Shown here piece by piece: positions 17,415 to 25,973 of a DNA stretch of 64,000 nucleotides. The notes under the pieces were generated by a model that saw only the letters and a program-made list of their open reading frames with translations, was not told where the DNA came from and did no database searches. Each line of letters begins with the position of its first letter. Position 1 is the first letter of the stretch. Origin of the DNA: Deltaproteobacteria bacterium. Its GTDB lineage: Bacteria; Myxococcota_A; UBA9160; UBA4427. The DNA is taken from assembly GCA_016713665.1 (NCBI GenBank), contig JADJOR010000009.1, positions 310,001 through 374,000 on the forward strand. Reading direction: 5' to 3'. The position numbers and the translations under genes are program-made.

Positions 17415-18671
17415 ATGCAGTTCGACTTCACCCCCGACGACCTGATCGCCTCCAGGAACTACGGCGTCGCGGGCCAGCCCCACGAGGCCTGGACCCAGCT
17501 CCGAAAGCACGCCCCCGTCTGGTACTGCGAGAGCAGCGAGTTCCCGCCCTTCTACGCCATCACGCGTCACGCCGACATCGTGAAGATCTCGAGCAAGCCC
17601 GCGATCTTCAGCAACTCGAAGGGTCCGACGCTCGTCAGCTTCGAGCAGGAGGCGCGCCGGGTCGCCGAGTCGACCTCCTTCGGCAGCATGCGGACGATCA
17701 TCGAGATGGATCCGCCCGAGCACCGCGACTTCCGCAAGGTCGCGAGCGCCTTCTTCACGCCGCGCAGCATCCGGCGCCTCGACGACATCGTGACCGAGTG
17801 TGCTCGGGAGCAGGTCGACAAGCTCGGCCGCGAGGGGGAATGCGATTTCGTCGAGGTGATCGCGCAACGCCATCCGCTGCGCGTGCTCGCGACGCTCCTC
17901 GGCGTCGAGCGCCACGAGGAAGAGACGATGCTGCGCCTGACCCAGGAGCTCTTCGGCTCCGAGGATCCGGACCTCCAGCGAAAGGGCGAGGACCGCAAGG
18001 CGGCGACCGCGGCGCTCGGTGCCGACTTCATCAACCTCTTCACGCGCATCATCCAGGACCGCCGCGCGCATCCCCGCGACGATCTCGCCAGCATGCTCGC
18101 GAACGCGAAGATGCCGAACGGCGAGCCGATGCCGCCGATCGAGACCTACGGCTACTTCCTGATCGTCTTCACCGCCGGCCACGACACGACCCGCAACGCG
18201 ATCGCCTCGGGCATGCAGGCGCTGCTCGAGAACCCCGACCAGCTGAAGAAGCTCTGCGCCGACCCGTCGCTCGCGCGCAGCACGGTCGAGGAGGTCGTGC
18301 GCTGGGCGACGCCCGTCAACTACATGAAGCGCATCCTGCTGCAGGACGTCGAGCTCCATGGAAAGAAGCTCCGGGCCGGCGAGCAGCTCGCCATGTTCTA
18401 CGCCTCGGCCAACCGCGACGAGGACGTCTTCGACGATCCCTTCACGTTCGACATCACCCGCGATCCGAACCCGCATCTCGGCTTCGGCACCGGCGAGCAT
18501 TTCTGCCTGGGCGCTCACGTCGCCCGGCTCTCGTCGCGGGCGCTCTTCCTCGAGCTCGCGCGCCGCATCGAGTGGATGGAGCCGGCGGGGACGCCGTCGC
18601 ACATCGCCTCGAGCTTCGTCGTCGGCCTCAAGACGCTCCCGATCCGCTACCGGCTGCGCCCGGCGGCCTAG
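17415..18671 (+). CDS. Cytochrome P450
   Basis: A soluble bacterial P450 of 418 residues starting at ATG 17415 behind GAGGA. The I-helix oxygen-activation motif is FTAGHDTTRN, the K-helix ExxR is in VEEVVRWATP, and the heme-binding loop is FGTGEHFCLG with Cys364 as thiolate ligand. The C-terminal segment (SSFVVGLKTLPIRY) resembles steroid/lipid-oxidising bacterial P450s of the CYP125/CYP142 neighbourhood. It requires a ferredoxin and reductase, and neither is encoded nearby. It is followed by a VOC protein. Hydroxylation of a hydrophobic substrate is expected. The exact family needs a phylogeny. Confidence 0.9.
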   Translation: MQFDFTPDDLIASRNYGVAGQPHEAWTQLRKHAPVWYCESSEFPPFYAITRHADIVKISSKPAIFSNSKGPTLVSFEQEARRVAESTSFGSMRTIIEMDPPEHRDFRKVASAFFTPRSIRRLDDIVTECAREQVDKLGREGECDFVEVIAQRHPLRVLATLLGVERHEEETMLRLTQELFGSEDPDLQRKGEDRKAATAALGADFINLFTRIIQDRRAHPRDDLASMLANAKMPNGEPMPPIETYGYFLIVFTAGHDTTRNAIASGMQALLENPDQLKKLCADPSLARSTVEEVVRWATPVNYMKRILLQDVELHGKKLRAGEQLAMFYASANRDEDVFDDPFTFDITRDPNPHLGFGTGEHFCLGAHVARLSSRALFLELARRIEWMEPAGTPSHIASSFVVGLKTLPIRYRLRPAA

Positions 18672-18681
18672 ACACCTCGAA

Positions 18682-18713
18682 CGCCCCAACGCCCCAACGC
18701 CCCAACGCCCCAA
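18682..18713 (+). repeat. Tandem repeat, four copies of an 8-bp unit
   Basis: CGCCCCAA is repeated four times without interruption, starting 10 bp after the P450 stop and ending 28 bp before the VOC-protein start. Because the unit is not a multiple of three and lies between genes, copy-number change would alter spacing but not a reading frame. Slippage at this site would be easy to score between strains. Confidence 0.8.
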
Positions 18714-18741
18714 CGCGCTGCCGCGCCCGAGGACCCGACGC

Positions 18742-19131
18742 ATGACGACGACCTTCGGATTCACCAAGCTCGTGGTCGGCGATCTCGAGAAGATGAAGTC
18801 GTTCTACACGAACGTCTTCGGGCTCAAGCAATTCGATCGCATCCGCGCGGACATCGGCATCGATCCGATCGACGAGATCATGCTCGGGCGCGACTCGGCC
18901 TTCGGGCCCGGGTCGCTCGTGCTGCTCCGCTTCCCGGAGCTCGCGCCGCCGCGGCCGGGGGCCGTCATTCTCGGCTTCATCACGGACGATCTGCAGGCGC
19001 TGCTCGATCGCATCGTCGCGAATGGCGGGCGCATCCATGCGGCGATCAAGGACATCCCGGAGATGAAGGTCCGGGTCGCGTTCGCGAAGGATCCCGAGGG
19101 CAACATCGCGGAGCTCGTCCAGCAGATCTGA
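18742..19131 (+). CDS. VOC (glyoxalase/bleomycin resistance/dioxygenase) superfamily protein
   Basis: A small 129-residue protein with the paired beta-alpha-beta-beta-beta fold pattern of the vicinal oxygen chelate superfamily. It opens TKLVVGDLEKMKSFYTNVFG and closes FAKDPEGNIAELVQQI, the usual C-terminal metal-ligand Glu context. GAGGA precedes ATG 18742. It is codirectional with the P450 and may be co-transcribed. Substrate and activity (isomerase, dioxygenase or binding protein) cannot be decided from the sequence. Confidence 0.82.
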   Translation: MTTTFGFTKLVVGDLEKMKSFYTNVFGLKQFDRIRADIGIDPIDEIMLGRDSAFGPGSLVLLRFPELAPPRPGAVILGFITDDLQALLDRIVANGGRIHAAIKDIPEMKVRVAFAKDPEGNIAELVQQI

Positions 19132-19178
19132 GGCCGCGCGCCCGGGGCGCGCTGGCGGCCCCTCGGCGCGTCGCGCCC

Positions 19179-20417
19179 TCAGGCGTTCTTCGCCTCCAGG
19201 TCGCGCAGGTAGGTCCGCGCGCCGAGCAGGAAGTGGGCGGCCGCCCAGAACATGAAGACGATGAGCGCGAGCAGCGCCTTGCGCAGCTCGACGCCGCCCC
19301 CGAAGTAGTCGGAGAGCTCCCCGACGACGACCGGCCCGACCCCGAAGCCCACCGCGTTCATCGCGAAGAGCGCCGTCGCCGACATCACGGCCCGCATGCG
19401 CGGCTTGACGAGTCCCTGCAGCACGGCGTGGCCGAGGGCCGAGTACTGATGGTTGCCGAGGGTCGCGACGGCGAGCCACAGGACCGCCATGGTCCCGTCC
19501 TCGGCGGTGTAGGCGAGGACGGAGAACGGCAGCGAGATCAGGTTCCCGGCGGCGGCCAGCCAGTAGTGCCAGCGCAGATCGCGCCGCCCGAGGCGATCGG
19601 CGAAGAGCCCCGACGTGTAGACCGAGAGGCCGCCGGCGACGCCGGCGATCAGCCCGAGCCAGAGGCCCGCCTGGGTGACCGACATGCCGTGGACACGCAC
19701 GAGGTAGGACGAGTGGAAGGCGGCGACGCCGGCCAGGAAGAGCGTCTGGACGGCGGAGCCGGCCAGCATGTGGCGGATCGCGGGGAGCGCCGCGATGAAG
19801 CGCAGCGTCGTCCCGACGGGCTCGATCGCCCGATCGCCCTGGGCGTCGAAGGTGCCGCGGACGGGCTCGTCGAGGGTGAAGTAGGTGATCGCGGCGAGCA
19901 GGAGACCCGGGGCGCCGACGACCATGAAGGCGGCCTGCCAGCCGAGCTGGTCGGCGAGGTAGCCGCCGAAGGCCAGGCCGAAGAGCATGCCGATCGGGCC
20001 GCCGAGGGAGTAGATCGAGATCGCGCTCGCGCGCTTCACGGTCGGGAAGGTGTCGGAGATCATCGAATGCGCAGGGGGCGTGCAGCCGGCCTCACCGACG
20101 CCGACACCGATGCGGGCGGCGAGCAGCTCCGGGAAGCTGCGGGCCATGCCGCATAGCATCGTCATGGCGCTCCAGACGAGCAGCGCGACGGCGATGATGT
20201 TGCGGCGGTTCGCGCGGTCCGCGAGGCGCGCGATCGGGAGGCCCGCGACGGTATAGAAGAGGGCAAAGGAGCCGCCGATCAGCCATCCGATCTGGCCGTC
20301 GGAGAGGCCGAGATCCTTCTTGACCGGCTCGACCAGGATGTTCATGACCTGGCGGTCGACGTTGTTGACGATGTAGATGACGAGCAGGAGGCCGAGCGAG
20401 TAAGCGGGCGCCTTCAT
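19179..20417 (-). CDS. MFS transporter, spinster-like
   Basis: A 412-residue, 12-helix major facilitator. The N-terminal NNVDRQVMNILVEPVKKDLG, the inter-helix loop RLADRANRRNI, and GVGEAGCTPPAHSMISD are characteristic of the spinster-type MFS group often found beside catabolic genes for steroids and other lipophilic compounds. It is convergent with the VOC gene (47-bp gap). It likely moves a hydrophobic carboxylate or lipid metabolite. Direction and substrate are unknown. Confidence 0.85.
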   Translation of the reverse strand: MKAPAYSLGLLLVIYIVNNVDRQVMNILVEPVKKDLGLSDGQIGWLIGGSFALFYTVAGLPIARLADRANRRNIIAVALLVWSAMTMLCGMARSFPELLAARIGVGVGEAGCTPPAHSMISDTFPTVKRASAISIYSLGGPIGMLFGLAFGGYLADQLGWQAAFMVVGAPGLLLAAITYFTLDEPVRGTFDAQGDRAIEPVGTTLRFIAALPAIRHMLAGSAVQTLFLAGVAAFHSSYLVRVHGMSVTQAGLWLGLIAGVAGGLSVYTSGLFADRLGRRDLRWHYWLAAAGNLISLPFSVLAYTAEDGTMAVLWLAVATLGNHQYSALGHAVLQGLVKPRMRAVMSATALFAMNAVGFGVGPVVVGELSDYFGGGVELRKALLALIVFMFWAAAHFLLGARTYLRDLEAKNA

Positions 20418-20489
20418 CGGCCTTCGGACCTCCGTGGTCGGCCGACGTTAACAGAGCCGCGCCGGGGTCGCGCGGGCCCTGCCTCGGGC

Positions 20490-21716
20490 TCATCGACGCC
20501 GCGCGGGCCGCGTCGCGTCGAGCGCCTGGACGATGCCGCTCGATTCGAGTGTTTCGATCTCCGCGTCGCGAAAGCCGAACTGCCGGAGGATCGCCGACGA
20601 GTGCTGGCCGGCCGTCGGGGCCGGGCGCCGGATCGCCGGATCGTGGCCCGCGATCCGGGTCGCGTTGCGCAGGATCCGGATCGGCCCGCGGACGGGATCC
20701 TCGACCGGGACCGCCATCCCGAGATGGACGACCTGCGGATCGGCGAAGACCTGCCCGACGTCGTTCACCGGCCCGCACGGCACCCCGACCGCATGGAGCG
20801 CCTCGAGCCACTCCCCGGTCCCGCGCGCAAGGAGCCGCTCTGCGAGCAGGCGGTCGAGCGCGTCGCGATGGCGCGCCCGGTCGCGGATCGTCGCGAAGCG
20901 CGGGTCCGAGAGGCACTCCTCCAGGCCTAACGCCCGACAGCAGGCCTCCCAGAGCCTTCCCCACGGCGCCGCGAGGTTGATCGCGCCGTCCCGCGTCGGG
21001 TAGAGCCCCATCGGGCGCATCGTCGGATGGTGGTTGCCCTCCTGGCCCGGAACCTCGCCGGCGACGGTGAAGCGGGCGGCCTGGAAGTCGAGCATCCCGA
21101 TCATCGACTCGAGCAGCGACGTATGGACGTAGCGGCCGCGGCCGGTCCGCGCGCGCTCGTGCAGCGCGGCGAGCAGGCCGACCGCGAGCTGGAGCCCCGC
21201 CGTCACGTCGGAGCTCGCGACGCCGGCGCGGACGGGGCCCTGGCCGGGGAGGCCGGTGATGCTCATGAGTCCGCCCATGCCCTGCACGATCTGATCGACG
21301 CCGCCGCGCTCGGCGTAGGGCCCGTCCTGACCGAAGCCCGAGATCGAGCCCATCACGAGGCGCGGATTCAGGCGCGAGAGCGTCGGCCAGTCGAACCCGA
21401 GGCGCGCCTTGACCGGCGGGCGGAGATTCTCGACGAGGACGTCGGCGTGGGGGACGAGGCGGTGGAGGACGGCGCGGCCTTCGGGCCGCTTGAGATCGAG
21501 GGCGAGGCTGCGCTTGTTGCGGTGGAGATTGAGATAGTCCGGCGAGTGGCGGTCCTCGCCGCTGGCCGACTCGTCCGGCGGCTCGATCCGGATGACGTCG
21601 GCCCCCTGGTCGGCGAGCTGGCGCACCGCCGTCGGCCCCGCCCGCGCGATCGTGAGATCGAGCACGACGACGTCGGCGAGGGGCAGCGGCTCGGGCGCGG
21701 GGCTCTCGGCGTCCAT
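20490..21716 (-). CDS. CaiB/BaiF family CoA-transferase
   Basis: A type III CoA-transferase-like protein of 408 residues. It contains LADVVVLDLTIARAGPTAVR at the N-terminus, IRIEPP, NKRSLALDLKRPEGR, VMGSISGFGQDGPYAERGG and NDVGQVFADPQV, all hallmarks of the family. In the active-site region the common VDVS-type motif reads YVHTSLLES, as in a recognisable subfamily, with Glu where many members have the catalytic Asp. It transfers CoA between acyl donors, or may racemise 2-methylacyl-CoA. ATG 21716 is chosen because the in-frame upstream extension lacks family similarity. It is divergent from the epimerase gene with a 65-bp gap. Confidence 0.85.
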   Translation of the reverse strand: MDAESPAPEPLPLADVVVLDLTIARAGPTAVRQLADQGADVIRIEPPDESASGEDRHSPDYLNLHRNKRSLALDLKRPEGRAVLHRLVPHADVLVENLRPPVKARLGFDWPTLSRLNPRLVMGSISGFGQDGPYAERGGVDQIVQGMGGLMSITGLPGQGPVRAGVASSDVTAGLQLAVGLLAALHERARTGRGRYVHTSLLESMIGMLDFQAARFTVAGEVPGQEGNHHPTMRPMGLYPTRDGAINLAAPWGRLWEACCRALGLEECLSDPRFATIRDRARHRDALDRLLAERLLARGTGEWLEALHAVGVPCGPVNDVGQVFADPQVVHLGMAVPVEDPVRGPIRILRNATRIAGHDPAIRRPAPTAGQHSSAILRQFGFRDAEIETLESSGIVQALDATRPARRR

Positions 21717-21781
21717 CGCGCGACGATTGCACGGCGCCGGTCGCCGGGCCAGCGATATGCTCCCGCGCACAGGAGGCATCC

Positions 21782-22711
21782 ATGGAACGGATCGAAGGCA
21801 AGCGGATTCTCGTGACGGGATCGACGGGCCAGGTCGCGGGCGAGCTGACGGAGTCGCTCGCCGAGCGCAACACGGTCTTCGCCGCCGCCCGCTTCACCGA
21901 CGCCCGGGCCCGTGCCGCGCTCGAGGCGAAGGGCATCGCGACGGTGCCCTTCTCGCTGGGCGACGCGGAGCTCGCGGGCCTCCCGGACGTCGACTACGTC
22001 TTCCACTGCGGCTGCAATACGCGGCCGCGCTCGCCGGAAGAGGGCCTCGCCGGGAACGCCGAGGGCACGGGCTTCCTGATGCAGCGCTACCGCAAGGCCC
22101 GCGCCTTCTTCCACATGTCGTCGTCGTCGGTCTACCGCGTCGCCTCGAACGATCCGCGGCCGACGAAGGAGACCGACATGCTGGGCGGTCTCGCCGCCTA
22201 CGCCTCCGACTACTCGATGAGCAAGCTCGCGACGGAGGCGATCGTGCGCTTCCAGGCGCGGGCGCTCGGGCTGCCGACGGTGATCGCGCGGCTCGACGTC
22301 GCCTACGGTCGGCGGGGCCACGGCGGGGTGCCGATGCTGCTCTTCGATTTCCTGCAGCAGGGCGTCGCCTACACGAGTGCTGCCGCGGGGGACAGCTACT
22401 GCACGCCGATCCACGAGGACGACATCGCGGCGCTGTCGGAGCGGCTGATCCTGAAGGCTGCGGTGCCGGCGCCGATCGTGAACCTCGGGGGCGACGAGAT
22501 CGTCCGCGTCGAGGAGCTGGTCGCCCACATGGAAGCCCTGACCGGGCGTACGCTCGAGCGCGCCGTCGCCGAGCAATCGACCTGGGGCACCATCCCCCTC
22601 GATCCGACGCTTCGGCGCTCGCTCGTGGGGCCGTGTCGCGTGCCCTGGAAGGAGGGCATGCGGCGCGCGCTCGCGGCGCGCCATCCCGACGCGGTCGTGA
22701 AGCCGGCCTAG
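21782..22711 (+). CDS. NAD-dependent epimerase/dehydratase family protein (extended SDR)
   Basis: A 309-residue extended SDR with ILVTGSTGQVAGEL at the N-terminus for NAD(P) binding, a serine-rich MSSSSVYR and a YSMSKLATEAIV segment holding the YxxxK catalytic pair. AGGAGG lies 6 nt upstream of ATG 21782. Members act on nucleotide sugars or on steroid/aryl ketones, and this one lacks obvious nucleotide-sugar signatures. Together with the neighbouring CaiB and SDR genes a role in lipid or xenobiotic catabolism is more likely than cell-wall sugar synthesis. That is inference. Confidence 0.82.
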   Translation: MERIEGKRILVTGSTGQVAGELTESLAERNTVFAAARFTDARARAALEAKGIATVPFSLGDAELAGLPDVDYVFHCGCNTRPRSPEEGLAGNAEGTGFLMQRYRKARAFFHMSSSSVYRVASNDPRPTKETDMLGGLAAYASDYSMSKLATEAIVRFQARALGLPTVIARLDVAYGRRGHGGVPMLLFDFLQQGVAYTSAAAGDSYCTPIHEDDIAALSERLILKAAVPAPIVNLGGDEIVRVEELVAHMEALTGRTLERAVAEQSTWGTIPLDPTLRRSLVGPCRVPWKEGMRRALAARHPDAVVKPA

Positions 22712-22792
22712 CGTCGGCGCGGTTTGGTGCGGCTCGTCGCCGTCGTCTCGAGCATCGGCTCCGTCGGCTCGTCGTCGCGTCGCCGGCCCGGC

Positions 22793-23590
22793 TCAGGCGC
22801 TCGGGACGCCCTTCTGGTAGACGCCGGCCCAGAGGCCCGCGTCGACGACGAAGTCGGCGGCGGTACACGAGAGGCTCTCGTCGGACGCGAGGAAGAGCGC
22901 CATGCGCGCGACGTCCTCGAGCCGGCTCGCGGGCGTCGCATGGTCCGGGGCCTTCAGGATCGCCTGCATCATCTGATGGGGCACGTTCGCGATGTCGCTC
23001 ATCTCCGGCAGGAAGGGCGCGCTCATGAACGGATTGCCGGCCTCGGGACAGATCGCATTGACGCGGATGCGGTAGCGGCCGAGCTCCATCGCGGCGCATT
23101 TGGTCAGCCCGCGCACACCCCATTTGCTCGAGGCGTAGGCCGCGACGCCGTTCATGCCCTTGATGCCGTCGCTCGACGAGATGTTGACGATCGAGCCGCC
23201 GCCGCCGGTCTTCATCGGCTCGAAGACCGCCTGGATCCCGAGGAAGGGACCGAGCTGGTTGACCTCGACGATCCGCAGGAAGTCTTCGCGCGAGGTCCCG
23301 GTCAGCGGCGCGAGCAGCAGGATCGCCGCGTTGTTGACGAGGACATGGACGCCGCCGAAGGCCGAGACGGTCGACGCGACGGCGGCCTTCCAGTCCTCGG
23401 GGCGCCGGACGTCGAGATGGACGAAGCGGGCCGCGTCGCCGAGCCCGCGCGCGACCTCGCGCCCCGGCTCGTCCTTCACGTCCGCGAGCACGACGCGTGC
23501 GCCCTCTTCGACGAAGAGCCGCGCGATCACCGCGCCGGTCCCCTGGGCCGCCCCCGTCACGATCGCCACCTTGCCCGCGAGCCGTCCCAT
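22793..23590 (-). CDS. SDR family oxidoreductase (20-beta-HSD-like)
   Basis: A classical SDR of 265 residues starting at ATG 23590, with GGAGG 6 nt upstream. It has TGAAQGTGAVIARLF, NNAAI, active-site SerSer in NISSSDGIKG, and YASSKWGVRGLTKCAAMELG (YxxxK). The pattern resembles 3-alpha/20-beta-hydroxysteroid dehydrogenases, abundant in steroid-degrading actinobacteria and related bacteria. It is convergent with the epimerase gene and divergent from the rhodanese lipoprotein gene (173 bp between). Confidence 0.86.
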   Translation of the reverse strand: MGRLAGKVAIVTGAAQGTGAVIARLFVEEGARVVLADVKDEPGREVARGLGDAARFVHLDVRRPEDWKAAVASTVSAFGGVHVLVNNAAILLLAPLTGTSREDFLRIVEVNQLGPFLGIQAVFEPMKTGGGGSIVNISSSDGIKGMNGVAAYASSKWGVRGLTKCAAMELGRYRIRVNAICPEAGNPFMSAPFLPEMSDIANVPHQMMQAILKAPDHATPASRLEDVARMALFLASDESLSCTAADFVVDAGLWAGVYQKGVPSA

Positions 23591-23763
23591 CGATCGCCTC
23601 CTTCGCCGCACACCGCCCGCCATCGGGGGCCTCGGACGTCGGTCGATGATCGCGGCTCGGGGACGCTCCGGCCACGGGTCGCGCGGGCGGGCAGGGGTGT
23701 GTCACGCTGTCTCCGTCCCCGTTCGAACCAAGTCGCCGGACGAGCCGGCGAGAAGGAGGCCGC

Positions 23764-24213
23764 ATGCGCATCTTCATCCTGGCCGCGATCGTCCTCGCCC
23801 TGGCCTGTGACTCTTCCCAGACGGAATCCCGGACGGACTCGCCGTCGGCGTCTCCGGTCGAGGTCCAGCCCGCTGCATCCGCGTCGGGCGCGGTGGCGGA
23901 GATCGCCCCGCAGACGCTGCTGAGCCAGCCGGCGGGCGAGAGTCTCGTGCTCGACGTCCGGACGCCGGAGGAGTACGCGGCGGGCCACGTCCCGAACGCG
24001 ATCAACATCCCCCACGACGCGCTCGAGTCGCATCTGGCCGAGCTCGAGTCCCGCAAGGACGGCCCCGTCGTCGTCTACTGCAAGTCGGGTCGGCGGGCCG
24101 GCATGGCGGCGGAGGCCCTCACGCAGGCGGGCTTCACGAACCTGCTCCATCTGACGGGCGACATGGAGGCCTGGAGCGCGGCGGGGCTGCCCGTCGAGAA
24201 GGCGGGCTCGTAG
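23764..24213 (+). CDS. Rhodanese-like domain lipoprotein
   Basis: A 149-residue protein with a lipoprotein signal (FILAAIVLALAC, lipobox LALAC, Cys15) followed by a Ser/Thr/Pro-rich linker and one rhodanese domain. The domain shows LVLDVRTPEEYAAGHVPNAI and an intact catalytic loop CKSGRRAG. AAGGAGG precedes ATG 23764. Rhodaneses transfer sulfane sulfur or serve as redox/signalling modules. Here the domain would act at the periplasmic face of a membrane. It appears monocistronic, ending 33 bp from the convergent hydroxylase gene. Confidence 0.88.
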   Translation: MRIFILAAIVLALACDSSQTESRTDSPSASPVEVQPAASASGAVAEIAPQTLLSQPAGESLVLDVRTPEEYAAGHVPNAINIPHDALESHLAELESRKDGPVVVYCKSGRRAGMAAEALTQAGFTNLLHLTGDMEAWSAAGLPVEKAGS

Positions 24214-24246
24214 CGAAGCGGCGCCCGCGTTCTGCGACCGCCGATC

Positions 24247-25107
24247 TCAGTCCTTCATCACCGCATCGCGGTGGATCGAGCGCAGCGCGGGGTCGAGCCG
24301 GGCCAGGGCGAGAAACGCGACGTTCAGGGCATGCAGAGCCCAGGGCAGGGGACGGCGCAGGTCGAGGAAGAGCACGGCGCGGGGCGAATCGGATTCGTTC
24401 GCGGCGTCGTGGAGGTAGGTGTCGTCGAAGACGATGCCCTCGCCCTCGTGCCAGTAGTACTTCGGGGTCTCCTCGATCACGCTGCGGATCCGCTTGTCGT
24501 AGGCGTTGCGGTCGTCGTTGACCCGCAGCCAGCAGCGCCCATCTCGATTGTCGTCGGGGACGACGAGGCCGAGGTGGTAGCGGAGAAAGCCCTTGTAGTA
24601 GCCCCAATGGGCGCGCAGATGCTGGTTCGGGCCGAGGATCGAGAAGAAGGCCGTCTCCACGCCGGGGATCCGTCGGAGCAGGCGCGCGGTCTCCGGGGCC
24701 CGCGCGCAGTTCTGCGGGAGGAAGCGGCCCGACTTCAGCATGAAGGTCTTCCACTCGACCTGGTGGATGCCGCGGGTCGTGTACTGACCGCCGGATTGCC
24801 GGATGTGGGGGATCCGGTCGGAGGCCGCCATCAGCTCGCGACATTCCTTCTGGATGACCTCGAAGTGGCGCTCGAGGATCGCGAGCTCGGGGTAGAGGCG
24901 ATGGTAGTCGTGGACGAGGGCGGGGGTCTTCTCGACGAGGCCGCGCTCCTCGAGCCAGCGCCAGGCGTGGCGGAGGTGGCGCTTCAGCAGGAGCTTCTTG
25001 GCCTTGCGCGAGAGCCGGAAGAGGAGCCCGAGACCGACGAGCAGCGCGAGAACGAGGGCGATCGGGAGCGCCGATTCCAGCCGGTCGAGCCATCCGATCC
25101 CGCCCAT
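24247..25107 (-). CDS. Aspartyl/asparaginyl beta-hydroxylase family protein, LpxO-like
   Basis: A 286-residue Fe(II)/2-oxoglutarate dioxygenase. One N-terminal transmembrane helix (LPIALVLALLVGLGLLF) is followed by a basic segment and the catalytic domain with HLRAHWGYYKG, LRYHLGLVVP and FDDTYLHDAANESDSPR (iron-binding His and 2-oxoglutarate-binding Arg). LpxO proteins hydroxylate lipid A acyl chains at the inner membrane, and the architecture fits. ATG 25107 is preferred over ATG 25128 because GGGGGAG precedes it. Other members hydroxylate proteins or lipids elsewhere, so LpxO function is probable rather than certain. Confidence 0.82.
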   Translation of the reverse strand: MGGIGWLDRLESALPIALVLALLVGLGLLFRLSRKAKKLLLKRHLRHAWRWLEERGLVEKTPALVHDYHRLYPELAILERHFEVIQKECRELMAASDRIPHIRQSGGQYTTRGIHQVEWKTFMLKSGRFLPQNCARAPETARLLRRIPGVETAFFSILGPNQHLRAHWGYYKGFLRYHLGLVVPDDNRDGRCWLRVNDDRNAYDKRIRSVIEETPKYYWHEGEGIVFDDTYLHDAANESDSPRAVLFLDLRRPLPWALHALNVAFLALARLDPALRSIHRDAVMKD

Positions 25108-25197
25108 TCGAGCTCCCCCTCGATCCATCGGGGAGTCTAACGGGTTCCCACGCAGCGCAGGGGGGCGTGCGTCGACCGAGCGGCCCCCTCAAACGAA

Positions 25198-25228
25198 ACG
25201 GCCACCCCCTCGGCGAGGGGATGGCCGT
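25198..25228 (-). terminator. Hairpin terminator downstream of the PEP-CTERM gene
   Basis: Fourteen-base arms, 25198-25211 and 25215-25228, pair with one mismatch around a GGC loop. The hairpin is 28 bp past the stop of the minus-strand PEP-CTERM gene. On that strand it is followed by a modest T-containing stretch (TTCGTTTGAG), so it may be an intrinsic terminator of moderate strength. Confidence 0.65.
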
Positions 25229-25255
25229 CCGATCGGTCTGCGCCTGAACCGGCTT

Positions 25256-25973
25256 CTACTCGCGTCGGCCCCGCAGCGCGAGACCGGCGAGGCCGAGGCC
25301 CATGAGCAGCGCCGTGCCCGGCTCGGGAATCACGCTCAGCGTGTACGAGGCGTTGTCGAACGGGAGGTCGGTGCCGCCGGCTCCGATCGCCGAGTTGCCG
25401 AACTCGCCGATGCCGAACTTGAGCGTGTAGCTCGGGCCGGTGTTCCCGGTCAGGGACGTCGTCGCTCGGAAGGCCACGCGGAAGTGGACGTCGCCGCTAC
25501 CGATCGTCCCGCCGCCGACGCCGGTGTCGAGGCTGCCGTTGCCGCTCGACGCGACCAGGGGCAGCGCCTTCGAAGAGCTGGATCCGGCTCGGATCGAAGA
25601 AGGGCGCCGGCCGGCCGATCAGGGTCGGGCCGCTGCGGATGTTGTCGAGACCCGCGGTCGACGTCCCCTCGAAGATCGAGGCCGCGACGGCGCCGCCGTC
25701 GAGCCGCAGGTTGTCGTTGTTGACGTTGCCGTCGTTGCCGACGTCGAAGCCCGTGATGCCGATCCCGAGCCCGAAGACGTTCGCGTTCGACGCGTTCTCC
25801 AGCACGAGGTCGAAGGTCAGGATGTCGCCGTTGCGGAGCTCCGTCAGGCTGCTGCCGGTGCTCGAGACGTTCACGATCGAGATGCCGAGGGCGCTCGCGG
25901 AGAGCGGTGCCAGCGACAGCAGCGCACCACAGGCGGCGAGGACCAGAGCCCCCTTCCTTCCGTTGAGAATCAT
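25256..25973 (-). CDS. PEP-CTERM sorting domain protein, frameshifted
   Basis: An exported protein with signal peptide (RKGALVLAACGALLSLAPLSASA), a central domain (GDILTFDLVLENASNANVFG) and a textbook PEP-CTERM tail (VIPEPGTALLMGLGLAGLAL then RGRRE). The N-terminal frame reads to RIQLFEG near 25570, and the C-terminal frame resumes as LPLVASSGNGSLDTGVGGG through to the tail. One extra base (or two missing) at about 25560-25570 explains this. PEP-CTERM proteins are recognised by exosortase, cleaved and delivered to the cell surface. No exosortase is in the window. It could be a real pseudogene, but the uninterrupted second frame suggests a recent change or a sequence error. Confidence 0.78.

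Noticed and set aside
18628..19479. Minus-strand frames overlapping the VOC and P450 3' ends
   Set aside because: They are antisense shadows of the plus-strand P450 and VOC genes, with no start signal.
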